64,000 nt of DNA, from the NCBI RefSeq assembly GCF_015706575.1, contig NW_024037074.1, positions 24,789,334 through 24,853,333 on the forward strand, written 5' to 3'. The notes beneath the pieces were generated by a model. The model searched no databases, was not told the origin of the DNA, and saw only the letters and a list, made by a program, of their open reading frames with translations. Shown one piece after another: positions 25,801-36,940 of the stretch. Numbering within the stretch: position 1 is the stretch's first letter; each line of letters begins with the position of its first letter. The stretch comes from Patiria miniata (taxonomy: Eukaryota; Echinodermata; Asteroidea; Valvatida; Asterinidae). The position numbers and the translations under genes were made by a program.

Positions 25801-28800
25801 CTTGACTAATGGTCTTCTCGGTGTTCTGTGTAGATTCAGGAAAGAGGAAGTGGCCTTTATGGTTGACGTGAAGAGCATGTTCCATCAGTTCTATGTAGAA
25901 GAGAAGTACCGTGACCTGCTGCGATTCCTATGGTGGGAAAATGGTGATCCAGAGAAGCCAGTGGTCGAATACAGAATGAAAGTTCACGTGTTTGGGGCCG
26001 CTAGCTCACCAGGCTGTGCCAACTTCGGGCTGAAGAGAGCAGCAGATGACGGAGAGGATGAGTTTGGAGCAGAGGCAGCAAACTTCATTCGTAATGATTT
26101 CTACGTAGACGATGGACTGAAGTCACTACCCACAGTGGAAAGAGCATCATTACTGATCAAAGCCAGTCAGAATCTGTGTGGAAAAGCTGGGTTGAAACTG
26201 CACAAAATCATCTCCAACAAAAGAGAGCTGTTGGAAAAATTCCCAGCAGAAGAGCGAGCCAGTGGTACAAGGGAACTAGATCTGAAGGTTGATGTACTAC
26301 CAATGGAAAGAGCCCTGGGCGTCACTTGGTGTGTCGAGAGTGACACCTTTCAGTTCCATATTGAGTTGAAAGATAGACCATTCACAAGACGAGGCATACT
26401 TTCAACTGTAAGTTCGATCTATGATCCAAATGGCTATGTGGCTCCAGTAACCCTCAGAGGGAAGAGAATTTTGCAGCAGATGTGTCGCGACAAGCTTGAT
26501 TGGGACAGTCCAGTGCCAGAGATGCTACAACCTGAGTGGGAGAAATGGCGTTCAGAGGTTCTCGGCTTAGAGAAGATCCAAATCCAGCGATGTTTTAAGC
26601 CCAAGGATTTTGGAACTGTGACAGCAGTTGAATTGCATCATTTTTCCGATGCAAGCCAAGATGGTTATGGTCAGTGTTCCTACCTGCGACTAGTCGATGC
26701 GAACAATAAGGCACATTGTTCCTTTGTAGTCGGTAAGTCCAGAGTGGCCCCTCTGAAGCTCGTCACCATCCCCCGGCTAGAACTTGCAGCAGCAACTGTC
26801 TCAGCAACTGTGAGTGAATTCCTGCGACGAGAGCTATGTTACGAGATGCTCCACGAATATTACTGGACAGACAGCAAGATTGTTTTGGGATACATAAACA
26901 ATGAAGCAAGACGATTCCATGTCTATGTTGCTAACAGAGTGCAGCAAATCAGAAGTCTGACTAACCCAGAGAGATGGATGTACGTAGACACCAAAGAAAA
27001 TCCTGCTGACGAAGCATCACGTGGTCTGACAGCAAAGGAACTTATAGAGAAGTCCTGCTGGTTATCCGGTCCAGATTTCTTGCAGAAGGATGGCCCCTTT
27101 CAACCCCAGCCAGCCGTAGTTGCACCACTGAGTGAATCAGACCCAGATGTGAAAAAAGTCTCAGCTTTCGTGACAACAGCTGAGAACAACGCACGACATC
27201 ATCACTTCGAAGTGAGCCGACTTGATTGCTTTTCATCCTGGAATAGAGCTTGCAGGGCAGTCGCTCTTTGTCTGAGGTTGAAGACAAAGTTGAGGAACAG
27301 AGTAGTGAAGAAACCTTGTGAAGGGAAAGTTTGTTCCACTCCTGCGAAGCAAGCAATCACTGTGGCAGAACTACAGAATGGAGAGATGGAAATCATCAAA
27401 AATGTTCAGCATGAACATTTCAGTGTCGAGTTACAGGCCCTACAAGAACTTGGTGTAATCGGGCAAGTCACCGATGGAAAGACTGCAAGGGTGAGAAATG
27501 ACTACCTGAAGAAGACGAGTTGTCTGTACCGGCTAGATCCCTTTCTAGATGTCGATGGCATCATCCGAGTGGGTGGCCGTATTGCCAGATCTGATCTTCC
27601 AATTGAAGCTAAGCATCCAGCCGTTCTCCCTCACAAAGGTCATGTCACCCAGTTGTTGATTCGCCATATTCATGAGAAGGTGAATCACATGGGCAGAGGA
27701 ATGACACACAACGAGCTACGTCAGAGAGGGTACTGGGTAATTGGTGGTTCATCAGCTGTGTCCAACTACATCTCAAGATGTGTGACCTGCCGCAAACTGC
27801 GTGGATCGCTGCAGCGACAGAAGATGTCTGACCTACCCGTAGATCGACTAGAGCCAGCGCCCCCATTTTCCTATTGCGCTGTGGACTACTTCGGTCCATT
27901 TTTGGTGAAAGAGCGTAGGAGTCAAGTGAAACGTTATGGTGTCCTGTTCACATGTATGGCGTCTAGAGGTGTTCATCTAGAGACAGCAAATTCCTTAACG
28001 GCAAGTTCTTTCATCAATGCCCTTACAAGATTCCAGAGCAGGAGAGGACCTGTACGTCAACTGCGTTCAGACCAAGGTACAACATTCATCGGTGCTCGGA
28101 GTGAGCTGAGAGAAGCGCTAGCTGAGATGGAGCAGGACAGAGTCCACCAGTACCTGTTAGAGAGCAACTGTGACTGGATTCCCTTCAAGCTGAACACACC
28201 GCATGCCAGTCACATGGGAGGCGTGTGGGAGAGACAGATAGGTACAGTACGCCGTGCACTAGAGGGTCTTCTTCTTAAAACCACGACACAACTGGATGAT
28301 GAATGTTTCAGGACCTTCATGACTGAGGTAGAAGGCATCATCAATTCACGACCTCTCACGACAGACTATCTCTGCTCATCAGACGCACCAGAGCCATTGA
28401 CACCCAATCATCTGTTCACCATGAAACCCAAGGTGGTTCTGCCTCCGCCTGGAAAGTTCCAGAAGGAAGATGTCTATGCCCGCAAATGGTGGAGACGTGT
28501 CCAGTACTTGACCAATGAGTTTTGGGTGAGATGGAGAAAGGAGTTTCTGCACCATCTTCAAGAGCGCAAAAAGTGGGTCAATCCAGTAAGAGATCTACAA
28601 GTAGGTGATGTCGTGATCTCCAAGGAAGGTGAGCAGACCAGGAACCAGTGGCCACTGGGACGCGTAGTGGAGACCTACCCGAGCAATGACGGAAGAGTCA
28701 GGTCAGTGAAGCTCTTGATGGCCGATGGCACACGAGACAACCTTGGCAGACGGCAACACTCTCCATCACTCCTTGACAGACCAGTACACAAGCTTGTCCT

Positions 28801-28867
28801 GTTGGTACCCGCAGAGAAGCCTGAAGCTCAAGAGACCAGAGAAGTCCCCGCCGAAGAGCCAAACTGA
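22895..28867 (+). CDS. BEL/Pao Gag-Pol polyprotein (1,990 aa)
   Basis: One uninterrupted ORF encodes capsid and replication enzymes. In order: Ser-rich N-terminus; charged coiled coil, about 56-125; DUF1759-like Gag region, about 246-415; three zinc-knuckle-like clusters (C477-C480-H484-C489; C510-C513-H519-C524; C530-C533-H537-H542); DUF1758-like aspartic protease with D635 in 'ILDEQS' rather than the usual D-S/T-G, then an 'LLIGSN...LGWGVIG' region; reverse transcriptase with D991 and YVDD at 1070-1073; RNase H with D1252, E1296, D1326 and D1372 (FSDAS, LELAA, WTDSK, NPADEASRG); integrase with H1593, H1598, C1629, C1632 and catalytic D1664, D1726, E1779; DUF5641-like C-terminus, about 1861-1975. 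Gag and Pol share one frame, so no frameshift is needed and the protein is presumably cut by its own protease. The start is the first in-frame ATG, with G at -3. All expected RT, RNase H and integrase residues are present. No env follows. Family assignment is confident; activity is inferred. Confidence 0.96.
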   Translation: MSLPIQSSSSHKFDKSKKSNAGRAASHAGHVSSYKSSKSSSRASHAVSVTSSYARHQEEKLELAKTAAALQVQLDYAEKEKQLKLLELEAAKKVEEMKIERDKKLEQLEIERKLAETRAVMEVYSSLERDDSSISSELSGIPADKHEHMQRFLNSHQSDHPPPLCPSVPQSESAYVDNASLQPVAMVTSANQNRSDEQSSVHHSHHQSEGGRMTMSSALEKCITQLAESSRQQHDVNKRLVASSQLPKIAIPQFNGDPLQYPLWRNSFNSLIDSQPLDADTKLNYLNQYVTGKPKHLVEHYMLIGTEEAYTQARKVLNERYGNSSVVSTAFISKLRQWPRLTPRDAAGLRDFSDFLGKVEAARVTTASLGVLDYASENARLVEKLPFNLETKWRDKIDYWRQIRGQDSFPPFSEFVKLVKIAADRANIPELQSVVRSQDKQRSNAGSAPKKNTSVFATSTSRGEPTSRVQLSSDKSCLFCNKRHLLDDCERFLRKPFAERKDFFFKKRLCMGCARSSDHQVRECNDKKVCRICAGAHLTCLHRNFQQRRPEETASSNPQPATASKQPADKVPTNSSPPKEVIAVHPKRDEGMSNCIQVCSQPDQEGEGDHSMIIPVLVRSESDPAREFLEYAILDEQSNSCFVSKSLCERMNLQGPETQLLLSTMQEQNVQITSSRISGLEVLDVNREHTVKLPVCFKRDSVPANKSQIPKPAVVHQWPHLKSLGEKLMPYDPTLQISLLIGSNCPRVVRPREIIAGGEDDPYGQRSLLGWGVIGNVCKAARQTDDQPAVCNKVVAAEPQSYQHFVYGTRVKEVLNPEKVLKVLESDFVENHQGKPYSVEDEKFLSVMEKGIKKASDGHYEMPLPLKSDAATLPNNRQLAVKRWNQLSARFRKNVKFREDYREFMKDVIPKCAERVPLDQLEVDEGKVNYVPHTGVYHPKKPDKIRVVFDCSAKYGGVSLNDHLLQGPDLTNGLLGVLCRFRKEEVAFMVDVKSMFHQFYVEEKYRDLLRFLWWENGDPEKPVVEYRMKVHVFGAASSPGCANFGLKRAADDGEDEFGAEAANFIRNDFYVDDGLKSLPTVERASLLIKASQNLCGKAGLKLHKIISNKRELLEKFPAEERASGTRELDLKVDVLPMERALGVTWCVESDTFQFHIELKDRPFTRRGILSTVSSIYDPNGYVAPVTLRGKRILQQMCRDKLDWDSPVPEMLQPEWEKWRSEVLGLEKIQIQRCFKPKDFGTVTAVELHHFSDASQDGYGQCSYLRLVDANNKAHCSFVVGKSRVAPLKLVTIPRLELAAATVSATVSEFLRRELCYEMLHEYYWTDSKIVLGYINNEARRFHVYVANRVQQIRSLTNPERWMYVDTKENPADEASRGLTAKELIEKSCWLSGPDFLQKDGPFQPQPAVVAPLSESDPDVKKVSAFVTTAENNARHHHFEVSRLDCFSSWNRACRAVALCLRLKTKLRNRVVKKPCEGKVCSTPAKQAITVAELQNGEMEIIKNVQHEHFSVELQALQELGVIGQVTDGKTARVRNDYLKKTSCLYRLDPFLDVDGIIRVGGRIARSDLPIEAKHPAVLPHKGHVTQLLIRHIHEKVNHMGRGMTHNELRQRGYWVIGGSSAVSNYISRCVTCRKLRGSLQRQKMSDLPVDRLEPAPPFSYCAVDYFGPFLVKERRSQVKRYGVLFTCMASRGVHLETANSLTASSFINALTRFQSRRGPVRQLRSDQGTTFIGARSELREALAEMEQDRVHQYLLESNCDWIPFKLNTPHASHMGGVWERQIGTVRRALEGLLLKTTTQLDDECFRTFMTEVEGIINSRPLTTDYLCSSDAPEPLTPNHLFTMKPKVVLPPPGKFQKEDVYARKWWRRVQYLTNEFWVRWRKEFLHHLQERKKWVNPVRDLQVGDVVISKEGEQTRNQWPLGRVVETYPSNDGRVRSVKLLMADGTRDNLGRRQHSPSLLDRPVHKLVLLVPAEKPEAQETREVPAEEPN

Positions 28868-29114
28868 AGATCCTGCCAGAAGAGACCCACTGCTGACGAC
28901 AATCTATTTAGTTTATGAACTTTACATTTTAACTGTTCTTGTTACTCATTAGTAGGTAGATACCAATTTAACGAGCCAACACTAGTCTGCATCTGAGGAG
29001 CAGTGCGTACGAGACAAGATGACCACCAAGATGAAGGAACATTTTCATGGACATTAATCTTTGAAGTTCAGGTTTGATTAGTTTGTTAAATGCGAGATGC
29101 AGTTAGAGGAGCCA
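28868..29114 (+). other. Non-coding tail of BEL/Pao element before 3' LTR
   Basis: These 247 bp lie between the gag-pol stop and the 3' LTR. No ORF of note is present, which excludes an env or accessory gene here. The last 14 bases before the LTR contain the purine run 'agaggag'. Confidence 0.75.
29105..29111 (+). promoter_or_regulatory. Candidate polypurine tract
   Basis: The purine run AGAGGAG lies three bases ('cca') upstream of the 3' LTR, where the plus-strand primer is expected in LTR elements. It is short and interrupted further upstream by 'tt', so this is a weak, position-based call. Confidence 0.4.
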
Positions 29115-29975
29115 TGTCACTGCAGCAGCTGTGCAGTGAGTTTGTCTTAAGTTTATTAATTTTCTTAACAAGTTTTTCATAGTTTAAATTTAGAATTCCA
29201 TTTTTAGAGTATTACTTCATATTTAGTGAAAGAGCCTACAGTTAACTTTCACCTCATAAAAGTGAAAGAGCCTACTTATGTGCTACATTAAGTAGCCTCC
29301 TTCCCACCACCAGAGTGACCTTGTGCACTTCCTGTGTGCATACAGAGACCTTGTGTGGGTACAAGTACCACATAATCTTGCCACATAAACAATAGGCAGC
29401 CATATTTACTGACCATGTGATTTCAGAGACAAGTGTTTTCATACTCATTGCGATTTAGTTCTTCAAGTTTCATCAGTTTATTCACCCTTTGTGGACCTTG
29501 AAAGACCCCATTTTGGTAAGAAGCATTTTCCTTGATTTTATGAGTTACTTTTAATATGGTTAGAGACAGAATTAAGTGGATTTTCTGAGATTTTACAGTT
29601 GATTATTCATTCAGCAAAAAACAGATTGAACTGCAAATAGTGTTTAGATTTGACAAATCAGACCACCCAATCAGACTGCACATTTTTGGACTCAACTTGC
29701 CATGTTTAATAGATTAGACTTTTCCATGTACATTTATTATAGTATTCTTATTAGTGTTTTTTCTGCTTTATTAAATTGCAGATTGTTATCTCAATCTCAA
29801 TCTACTCAATCTACTATCAGCAATCACCACCATGTTGTCAAGTGGCTTCATTGTGTTTTGTGTGTGGTTCCTGGATTGATTGTGAATACCAGTCACTTGG
29901 GAGTCCTTTTCTCATAAGTTTGAGAACTATAGTCCGAAACTCCTCTGGGCACAAGTGAGCCCCGAGGCAGCCACA
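29115..29975 (+). repeat. 3' LTR of BEL/Pao element (861 bp)
   Basis: Same length and, by eye, identical to 21946-22806, including the terminal inverted repeat, the 14-bp direct repeats (29226-29239 and 29262-29275) and the ATTAAA. It directly abuts the right copy of the CAAGT duplication. Short ORFs inside both LTRs (for example 29702-29917) are identical by virtue of LTR identity and have no sign of being genes. Confidence 0.96.
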
Positions 29976-29980
29976 CAAGT
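29976..29980. repeat. Target site duplication CAAGT, right
   Basis: Matches 21941-21945 and is followed by 'acttaacttttaaatcg', the normal continuation of a type B satellite monomer. Confidence 0.95.
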
Positions 29981-32900
29981 ACTTAACTTTTAAATCGACG
30001 AAAGCTGCCCGGCGTCTTCTTCTGCACCAGAGACCCTCATCTTCTTCTTCGTGGACCTGCACAGGACACACGGACAAAAAGACAAAAAAAGACTGCAAAA
30101 AATCGCAGCCAGGAGAATGTTAATGCCAGTCACAAATGTACATCTTTCAAAATAACACATACACATACAAAGAAAGACTTCATTTCCAGCCAGACGCGAT
30201 GCTATTTTCTTACTCTTTTCATGCTGCGCGCACTCAATTTCGACTTGTTGTCATACAATACAATAAGCTCCCAAAATATAAGAACTTTCAGTTGCATAAT
30301 TTCAGACATTTGGCGCAAGTTTTCCAAGTGGCTAGATCGCGGGCATCGGAAATCAATTCTTTGACTTCAACACAGAGACAAGGGCCCACATTACATCAAA
30401 TAAAACAACACGGTTGTCCTGCCCCCAGATCTGAAAAGAGGACAGTGATCCAACTTTTCAGACCTGAGTTCAAGAGGGGGTAAAATTCACAAGTACTTAA
30501 CTTTTAAATTGATGAAAGCTGCCCGGCGTCTTCTTCTGCACCAGAGACCCTCATCTTCTTCTTCGTGGACCTGCACAGGACACACGGACAAAAAGACAAA
30601 AAAAGACTGCAAAAAATCGCAGCCAGGAGAATGTTAATGCCAGTCACAAATGTACATCTTTCAAAATAACACATACACATACAAAGAAAGACTTCATTTC
30701 CAGCCAGACGCGATGCTATTTTCTTACTCTTTTCATGCTGCGTGCACTCAATTTTGACTTGTTGTCATACAATACAATAAGCTCCCAAAATATAAGAACT
30801 TTCAGTTGCATAATTTCAGACATTTGGCGCAAGTTTTCCAAGTGGCTAGATCGCGGGTATCGGAAATCAATTCTTTGACTTCAACACAGAGACAAGGGCC
30901 CACATTACATCAAATAAAACAACACGGTTGTCCTGCCCCCAGATCTGAAAAGAGGACAGTGATCCAACTTTTCAGACCTGAGTTCAAGAGGGGGTAAAAT
31001 TCACAAGTACTTAACTTTTAAATCGACGAAAGCTGCCCGGCGTCTTCTTCTGCACCAGAGACCCTCATCTTCTTCTTCGTGGACCTGCACAGGACACACG
31101 GACAAAAAGACACAAAAAGACTGCAAAAAATCGCAGCCAGGAGAATGTTAATGCCAGTCACGATGTACATCTTCCAAAATAACACATACACATACAAAGA
31201 AAGACTTCATTTCCAGCCAGACGCGATGCTATTTTCTTACTCTTTTCATGCTGCGCGCACTCAATTTCGACTTGTTGTCATACAATACAATAAGCTCCCA
31301 AAATATAAGAACTTTCAGTTGCATAATTTCAGACATTTTGCGCAAGTTTTCCAAGTGGCTAGATCGCGGGCATCGGAAATCAATTCTTTGACTTCAACAC
31401 AGAGACAAGGGCCCACATTACATCAAATAAAACAACACGGTTGTCCTGCCCCCAGATCTGAAAAGAGGACAGTGATCCAACTTTTCAGACCTGAGTTCAA
31501 GAGGGGGTAAAATTCACAAGTACTTAACTTTTAAATCGACGAAAGCTGCCCGGCGTCTTCTTCTGCACCAGAGACCCTCATCTTCTTCTTCGTGGACCTG
31601 CACAGGACACACGGACAAAAAGACAAAAAAAGACTGCAAAAAATCGCAGCCAGGAGAATGTTAATGCCAGTCACAAATGTACATCTTTCAAAATAACACA
31701 TACACATACAAAGAAAGACTTCATTTCCAGCCAGACGCGATGCTATTTTCTTACTCTTTTCATGCTGCGCGCACTCAATTTCGACTTGTCATACAATAAA
31801 GCTCCCAAAATATAAGAACTTTCAGTTGCATAATTTCAGACATTTGGCGCAAGTGTTCCAAGTGGCCAGATCGCGGCCTTCGGAAATCAATTCTTTGACT
31901 TCAACACAGAGACAAGGGCCCACATTACATCTAACAAAACAACACGGTTGTCCTGCCCCCAGATCTAAAAAGAGGACAGTGATCCAACTTTTCAGACCCG
32001 AGTTCAAGAGGGGGTAAAATTCACAAGTACTTAACTTTTAAATCGACGAAAGCTGCCCGGCGTCTTCTTCTGCACCAGAGACCCTCATCTTCTTCTTCGT
32101 GGACCTGCACAGGACACACGGACAAAAAGACAAAAAAAGACTGCAAAAAATCACAGCCAGGAGAATGTTAATGCCAGTCACAAATGTACATCTTTCAAAA
32201 TAACACATACACATACAAAGAAAGACTTCATTTCCAGCCAGACGCGATGCTATTTTCTTACTCTTTTCATGCTGCGCGCACTCAATTTCGACTTGTTGTC
32301 ATACAATACAATAAGCTCCCAAAATATAAGAACTTTCAGTTGCATAATTTCAGACATTTGGCGCAAGTTTTCCAAGTGGCTAGATCGCGGGCATCGGAAA
32401 TCAATTCTTTGACTTCAACACAGAGACAAGGGCCCACATTACATCAAATAAAACAACACGGATGTCCTGCCCCCAGATCTGAAAAGAGGACAGTGATCCA
32501 ACTTTTCAGACCTGAGTTCAAGAGGGGGTAAAATTCACAAGTACTTAACTTTTAAATCGACGAAAGCTGCCCGGCGTCTTCTTCTGCACCAGAGACCCTC
32601 ATCTTCTTCTTCGTGGACCTGCACAGGACACACGGACAAAAAGACAAAAAAAGACTGCAAAAAATCGCAGCAAGGAGAATGTTAATGCCAGTCACAAATG
32701 TACATCTTTCAAAATAACACATACACATACAAAGAAAGACTTCATTTCCAGCCAGACGCGATGCTATTTTCTTACTCTTTTCATGCTGCGCGCACTCAAT
32801 TTCGACTTGTTGTCATACAATACAATAAGCTCCCAAAATATAAGAACTTTCAGTTGCATAATTTCAGACATTTGGCGCAAGTGTTCCAAGTGGCTAGATC

Positions 32901-33873
32901 GCGGGCATCGGAAATCAATTCTTTGACTTCAACACAGAGACAAGGGCCCACATTACATCAAATAAAACAACACGGTTGTCCTGCCCCCAGATCTGAAAAG
33001 AGGACAGTGATCCAACTTTTCAGACCTGAGTTCAAGAGGGGGTAAAATTCACAAGTACTTTACTTTTAAATCAACGAAAGCTGCCCGGCGTCTTCTTCTG
33101 CACCAGAGACCCTCATCTTCTTCTTCGTGGACCTGCACAGGACACACGGACAAAAAGACAAAAAAAGACTGCAAAATATCGCAGCCAGGAGAATGTTAAT
33201 GCCAGTCACAAATGTATATCTTTCAAAATAACACATACACATACAAAGAAAGACTTCATTTCCAGCCAGACGCGATGCTAGTTTCTTACTCTTTTCATGC
33301 TGCGCGCACTCAATTTCGACTTGTTGTCATACAATAAAGCTCCCAAAATATAAGAACTTTCAGTTGCATAATTTCAGACATTTGGCGCAAGTGTTCCAAG
33401 TGGCTAGATCGCGGCCTTCGGAAATAAATTCTTTGACTTCAACACAGAGACAAGGGCCCACATTACATCTAACAAAACAACACGGTTGTCCTGCCCCCAG
33501 ATCTGAAAAGAGGACAGTGATCCAACTTTTCAGACCTGAGTTCAAGAGGGGGTAAAATTCACAAGTACTTAACTTTTAAATCGACGAAAGCTGCCCGGCG
33601 TCTTCTTCTGCACCAGAGACCCTCATCTTCTTCTTCGTGGACCTGCACAGGACACACGGACAAAAAGACAAAAAAAGACTGCAAAAAATCGCAGCCAGGA
33701 GAATGTTAATGCCAGTCACAAATGTACATCTTTCAAAATAACACATACACATACAAAGAAAGACTTCATTTCCAGCCAGACGCGATGCTATTTTCTTACT
33801 CTTTTCATGCTGCGCGCACTCAATTTCGACTTGTTGTCATACAATAAAGCTCCCAAAATATAAGAACTTTCAG

Positions 33874-34383
33874 TTGCATAATTTCAGACATTTGGCGCAA
33901 GTGTTCCAAGTGGCTAGATCGCGGCCTTCGGAAATAAATTCTTTGACTTCAACACAGAGACAAGGGCCCACATTACATCTAACAAAACAACACGGTTGTC
34001 CTGCCCCCAGATCTGAAAAGAGGACAGTGATCCAACTTTTCAGACCTGAGTTCAAGAGGGGGTACAATTTACAAGTACTTAACTTTTCAATCGACGAAAG
34101 CTGCCCGGCGTCTTCTTCTGCACCAGAGACCTTCATCTTCTTCTTCATGGACCTGCACAGGACACACGGACAAAAAGACAAAAAAAGACTGCAAAAAATC
34201 GCAGCCAGGAGAATGTTAATGCCAGTCACAAATGTACATCTTTCAAAATAACACATACACATACAAAGAAAGACTTCATTTCCAGCCAGACGCGATGCTA
34301 TTTTCTTACTCTTTTCATGCTGCGCGCACTCAATTTCGACTTGTTGTCATACAATAAAGCTCCCAAAATATGAGAACTTTCAG
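33874..34383 (+). repeat. Type A monomer island inside type B array
   Basis: This 510-bp monomer carries 'ctaacaa', 'gtacaattta', 'tttcaatcg', 'gaccttc' and 'ttcatgg', the states typical of 1-10 kb. The monomers on both sides carry 'gtaaaattca', 'tttaaatcg', 'gaccctc' and 'ttcgtgg'. A similar island begins at 36427. Block exchange between repeat types, by gene conversion or unequal crossing over, is the likely cause. Confidence 0.75.
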
Positions 34384-36426
34384 TTGCATAATTTCAGACA
34401 TTTGGCGCAAGTGTTCCAAGTGGCTAGATTGCGGCCTTCGGAAATAAATTCTTTGACTTCAACACAGAGACAAGGGCCCACATTACATCTAACAAAACAA
34501 CACGGTTGTCCTGCCCCCAGATCTGAAAAGAGGACAGTGATCCAACTTTTCAGACCTGAGTTCAAGAGGGGGTAAAATTCACAAGTACTTAACTTTTAAA
34601 TCGACGAAAGCTGCCCGGCGTCTTCTTCTGCACCAGAGACCCTCATCTTCTTCTTCGTGGACCTGCACAGGACACACGGACAAAAAGACAAAAAAAGACT
34701 GCAAAAAATCGCAGCCAGGAGAATGTTAATGCCAGTCACAAATGTACATCTTTCAAAATAACACATACACATACAAAGAAAGACTTCATTTCCAGCCAGA
34801 CGCGATTCTATTTTCTTACTCTTTTCATGCTGCGCGCACTCAATTTCGACTTGTTGTCATACAATAAAGCTCCCAAAATATAAGAACTTTCAGTTGCATA
34901 ATTTCAGACATTTGGCGCAAGTGTTCCAAGTGGCTAGATCGCGGCCTTCGGAAATAAATTCTTTGACTTCAACACAGAGACAAGGGCCCACATTACATCT
35001 AACAAAACAACACGGTTGTCCTGCCCCCAGATCTGAAAAGAGGACAGTGATCCAACTTTTCAGACCCGAGTTCAAGGGGGGTAAAATTCACAAGTACTTA
35101 ACTTTTAAATCGACGAAAGCTGCCCGGCATCTTCTTCTGCACCAGAGACCCTCATCTTCTTCTTCGTGGACCTGCACAGGACACACGGACAAAAAGACAA
35201 AAAAAGACTGCAAAAAATCGCAGCCAGGAGAATGTTAATGCCAGTCACAAATGTACATCTTTCAAAATAACACATACACATACAAAGAAAGACTTCATTT
35301 CCAGCCAGACGCGATGCTATTTTCTTATTCTTTTCATGCTGCGTGCACTCAATTTCGACTTGTTGTCATACAATACAATAAGCTCCCAAAATATAAGAAC
35401 TTTCAGTTGCATAATTTCAGACATTTGGCGCAAGTTTTCCAAGTGGCTAGATCGCGGGCATCGGAAATCAATTCTTTGACTTCAACACAGAGACAAGGGC
35501 CCACATTACATCAAATAAAACAACACGGTTGTCCTGCCCCCAGATCTGAAAAGAGGACAGTGATCCAACTTTTCAGACCTGAGTTCAAGAGGGGGTAAAA
35601 TTCACAAGTACTTAAATTTTAAATCGACGAAAGCTGCCCGGCGTCTTCTTCTGCACCAGAGACCCTCATTTTCTTCTTCGTGGACCTGCACAGGACACAC
35701 GGACAAAAAGACAAAAAAAGACTGCAAAATATCGCAGCCAGGAGAATGTTAATGCCAGTCACAAATGTATATCTTTTAAAATTACACATACACATACAAA
35801 GAAAGACTTCATTTCCAGCCAGACGCGATGCTATTTTCTTACTCTTTTCATGCTGCGCGCACTCAATTTCGACTTGTTGTCATACAATAAAGCTCCCAAA
35901 ATATAAGAACTTTCAGTTGCATAATTTCAGACATTTGGCGCAAGTGTTCCAAGTGGCTAGATCGCGGCCTTCGGAAATAAATTCTTTGACTTCAACACAG
36001 AGACAAGGGCCCACATTACATCTAACAAAACAACACGGTTGTCCTGCCCCCAGATCTGAAAAGAGGACAGTGATCCAACTTTTCAGACCTGAGTTCAAGA
36101 GGGGGTAAAATTCACAAGTACTTAACTTTTAAATCGACGAAAGCTGCCCGGCGTCTTCTTCTGCACCAGAGACCCTCATCTTCTTCTTCGTGGACCTGCA
36201 CAGGACACACGGACAAAAAGACAAAAAAAGACTGCAAAAAATCGCAGCCAGGAGAATGTTAATGCCAGTCACAAATGTACATCTTTCAAAATAACACATA
36301 CACATACAAAGAAAGACTTCATTTCCAGCCAGACGCGATGCTATTTTCTTACTCTTTTCATGCTGCGCGCACTCAATTTCGACTTGTTGTCATACAATAA
36401 AGCTCCCAAAATATAAGAACTTTCAG

Positions 36427-36940
36427 TTGCATAATTTCAGACATTTGGCGCAAGTGTTCCAAGTGGCTAGATCGCGGCCTTCGGAAATAAATTCTTTGAC
36501 TTCAACACAGAGACAAGGGCCCACATTACATCTAACAAAACAACACGGTTGTCCTGCCCCCAGATCTGAAAAGAGGACAGTGATCCAACTTTTCAGACCT
36601 GAGTTCAAGAGGGGGTACAATTTACAAGTACTTAACTTTTCAATCGACGAAAGCTGCCCGGCGTCTTCTTCTGCACCAGAGACCTTCATCTTCTTCTTCA
36701 TGGACCTGCACAGGACACACGGACAAAAAGACAAAAAAAGACTGCAAAAAATCGCAACCAGGAGAATGTTAATGCCAGTCACAAATGTACATCTTTCAAA
36801 ATTACACATACACATACAAAGAAAGACTTCATTTCCAGCCAGACGCGATGCTATTTTCTTACTCTTTTCATGCTGCGCGCACTCAATTTCGACTTGTTGT
36901 CATACAATACAATAAGCTTCCAAAATATAAGAACTTTCAG
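36427..36940 (+). repeat. Second type A-like monomer island
   Basis: This monomer carries 'gtacaattta', 'tttcaatcg', 'gaccttc' and 'ttcatgg' in type B surroundings. Private changes are 'atcgcaacc' and 'aaaattacacatac'. The 'caat'-insertion state ('atacaatacaataagctt') lies at its right end, so the monomer is itself mosaic. Confidence 0.7.

Larger units (their letters stand above)
21946..29975 (+). mobile_element. Full-length BEL/Pao LTR retrotransposon (8,030 bp)
   Basis: The element has two 861-bp LTRs starting TG and ending CA, a 5-bp target duplication, and an internal region with one gag-pol ORF (22895-28867). The order protease, reverse transcriptase, RNase H, integrase, together with DUF1759-like and DUF5641-like regions, identifies BEL/Pao rather than Gypsy or Copia. 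There is no second ORF between gag-pol and the 3' LTR, so env is absent. LTRs that read as identical, a perfect duplication and an uninterrupted ORF indicate a very recent insertion that may still be autonomous. No tRNA primer-binding site is obvious. The insertion interrupts one satellite monomer and causes no rearrangement of the array. Confidence 0.97.

Noticed and set aside
28868..29114. env or third ORF after gag-pol
   Set aside because: Only 247 bp separate the stop codon from the 3' LTR, and the short ORF spanning 28725-28952 is mostly an out-of-frame shadow of gag-pol.
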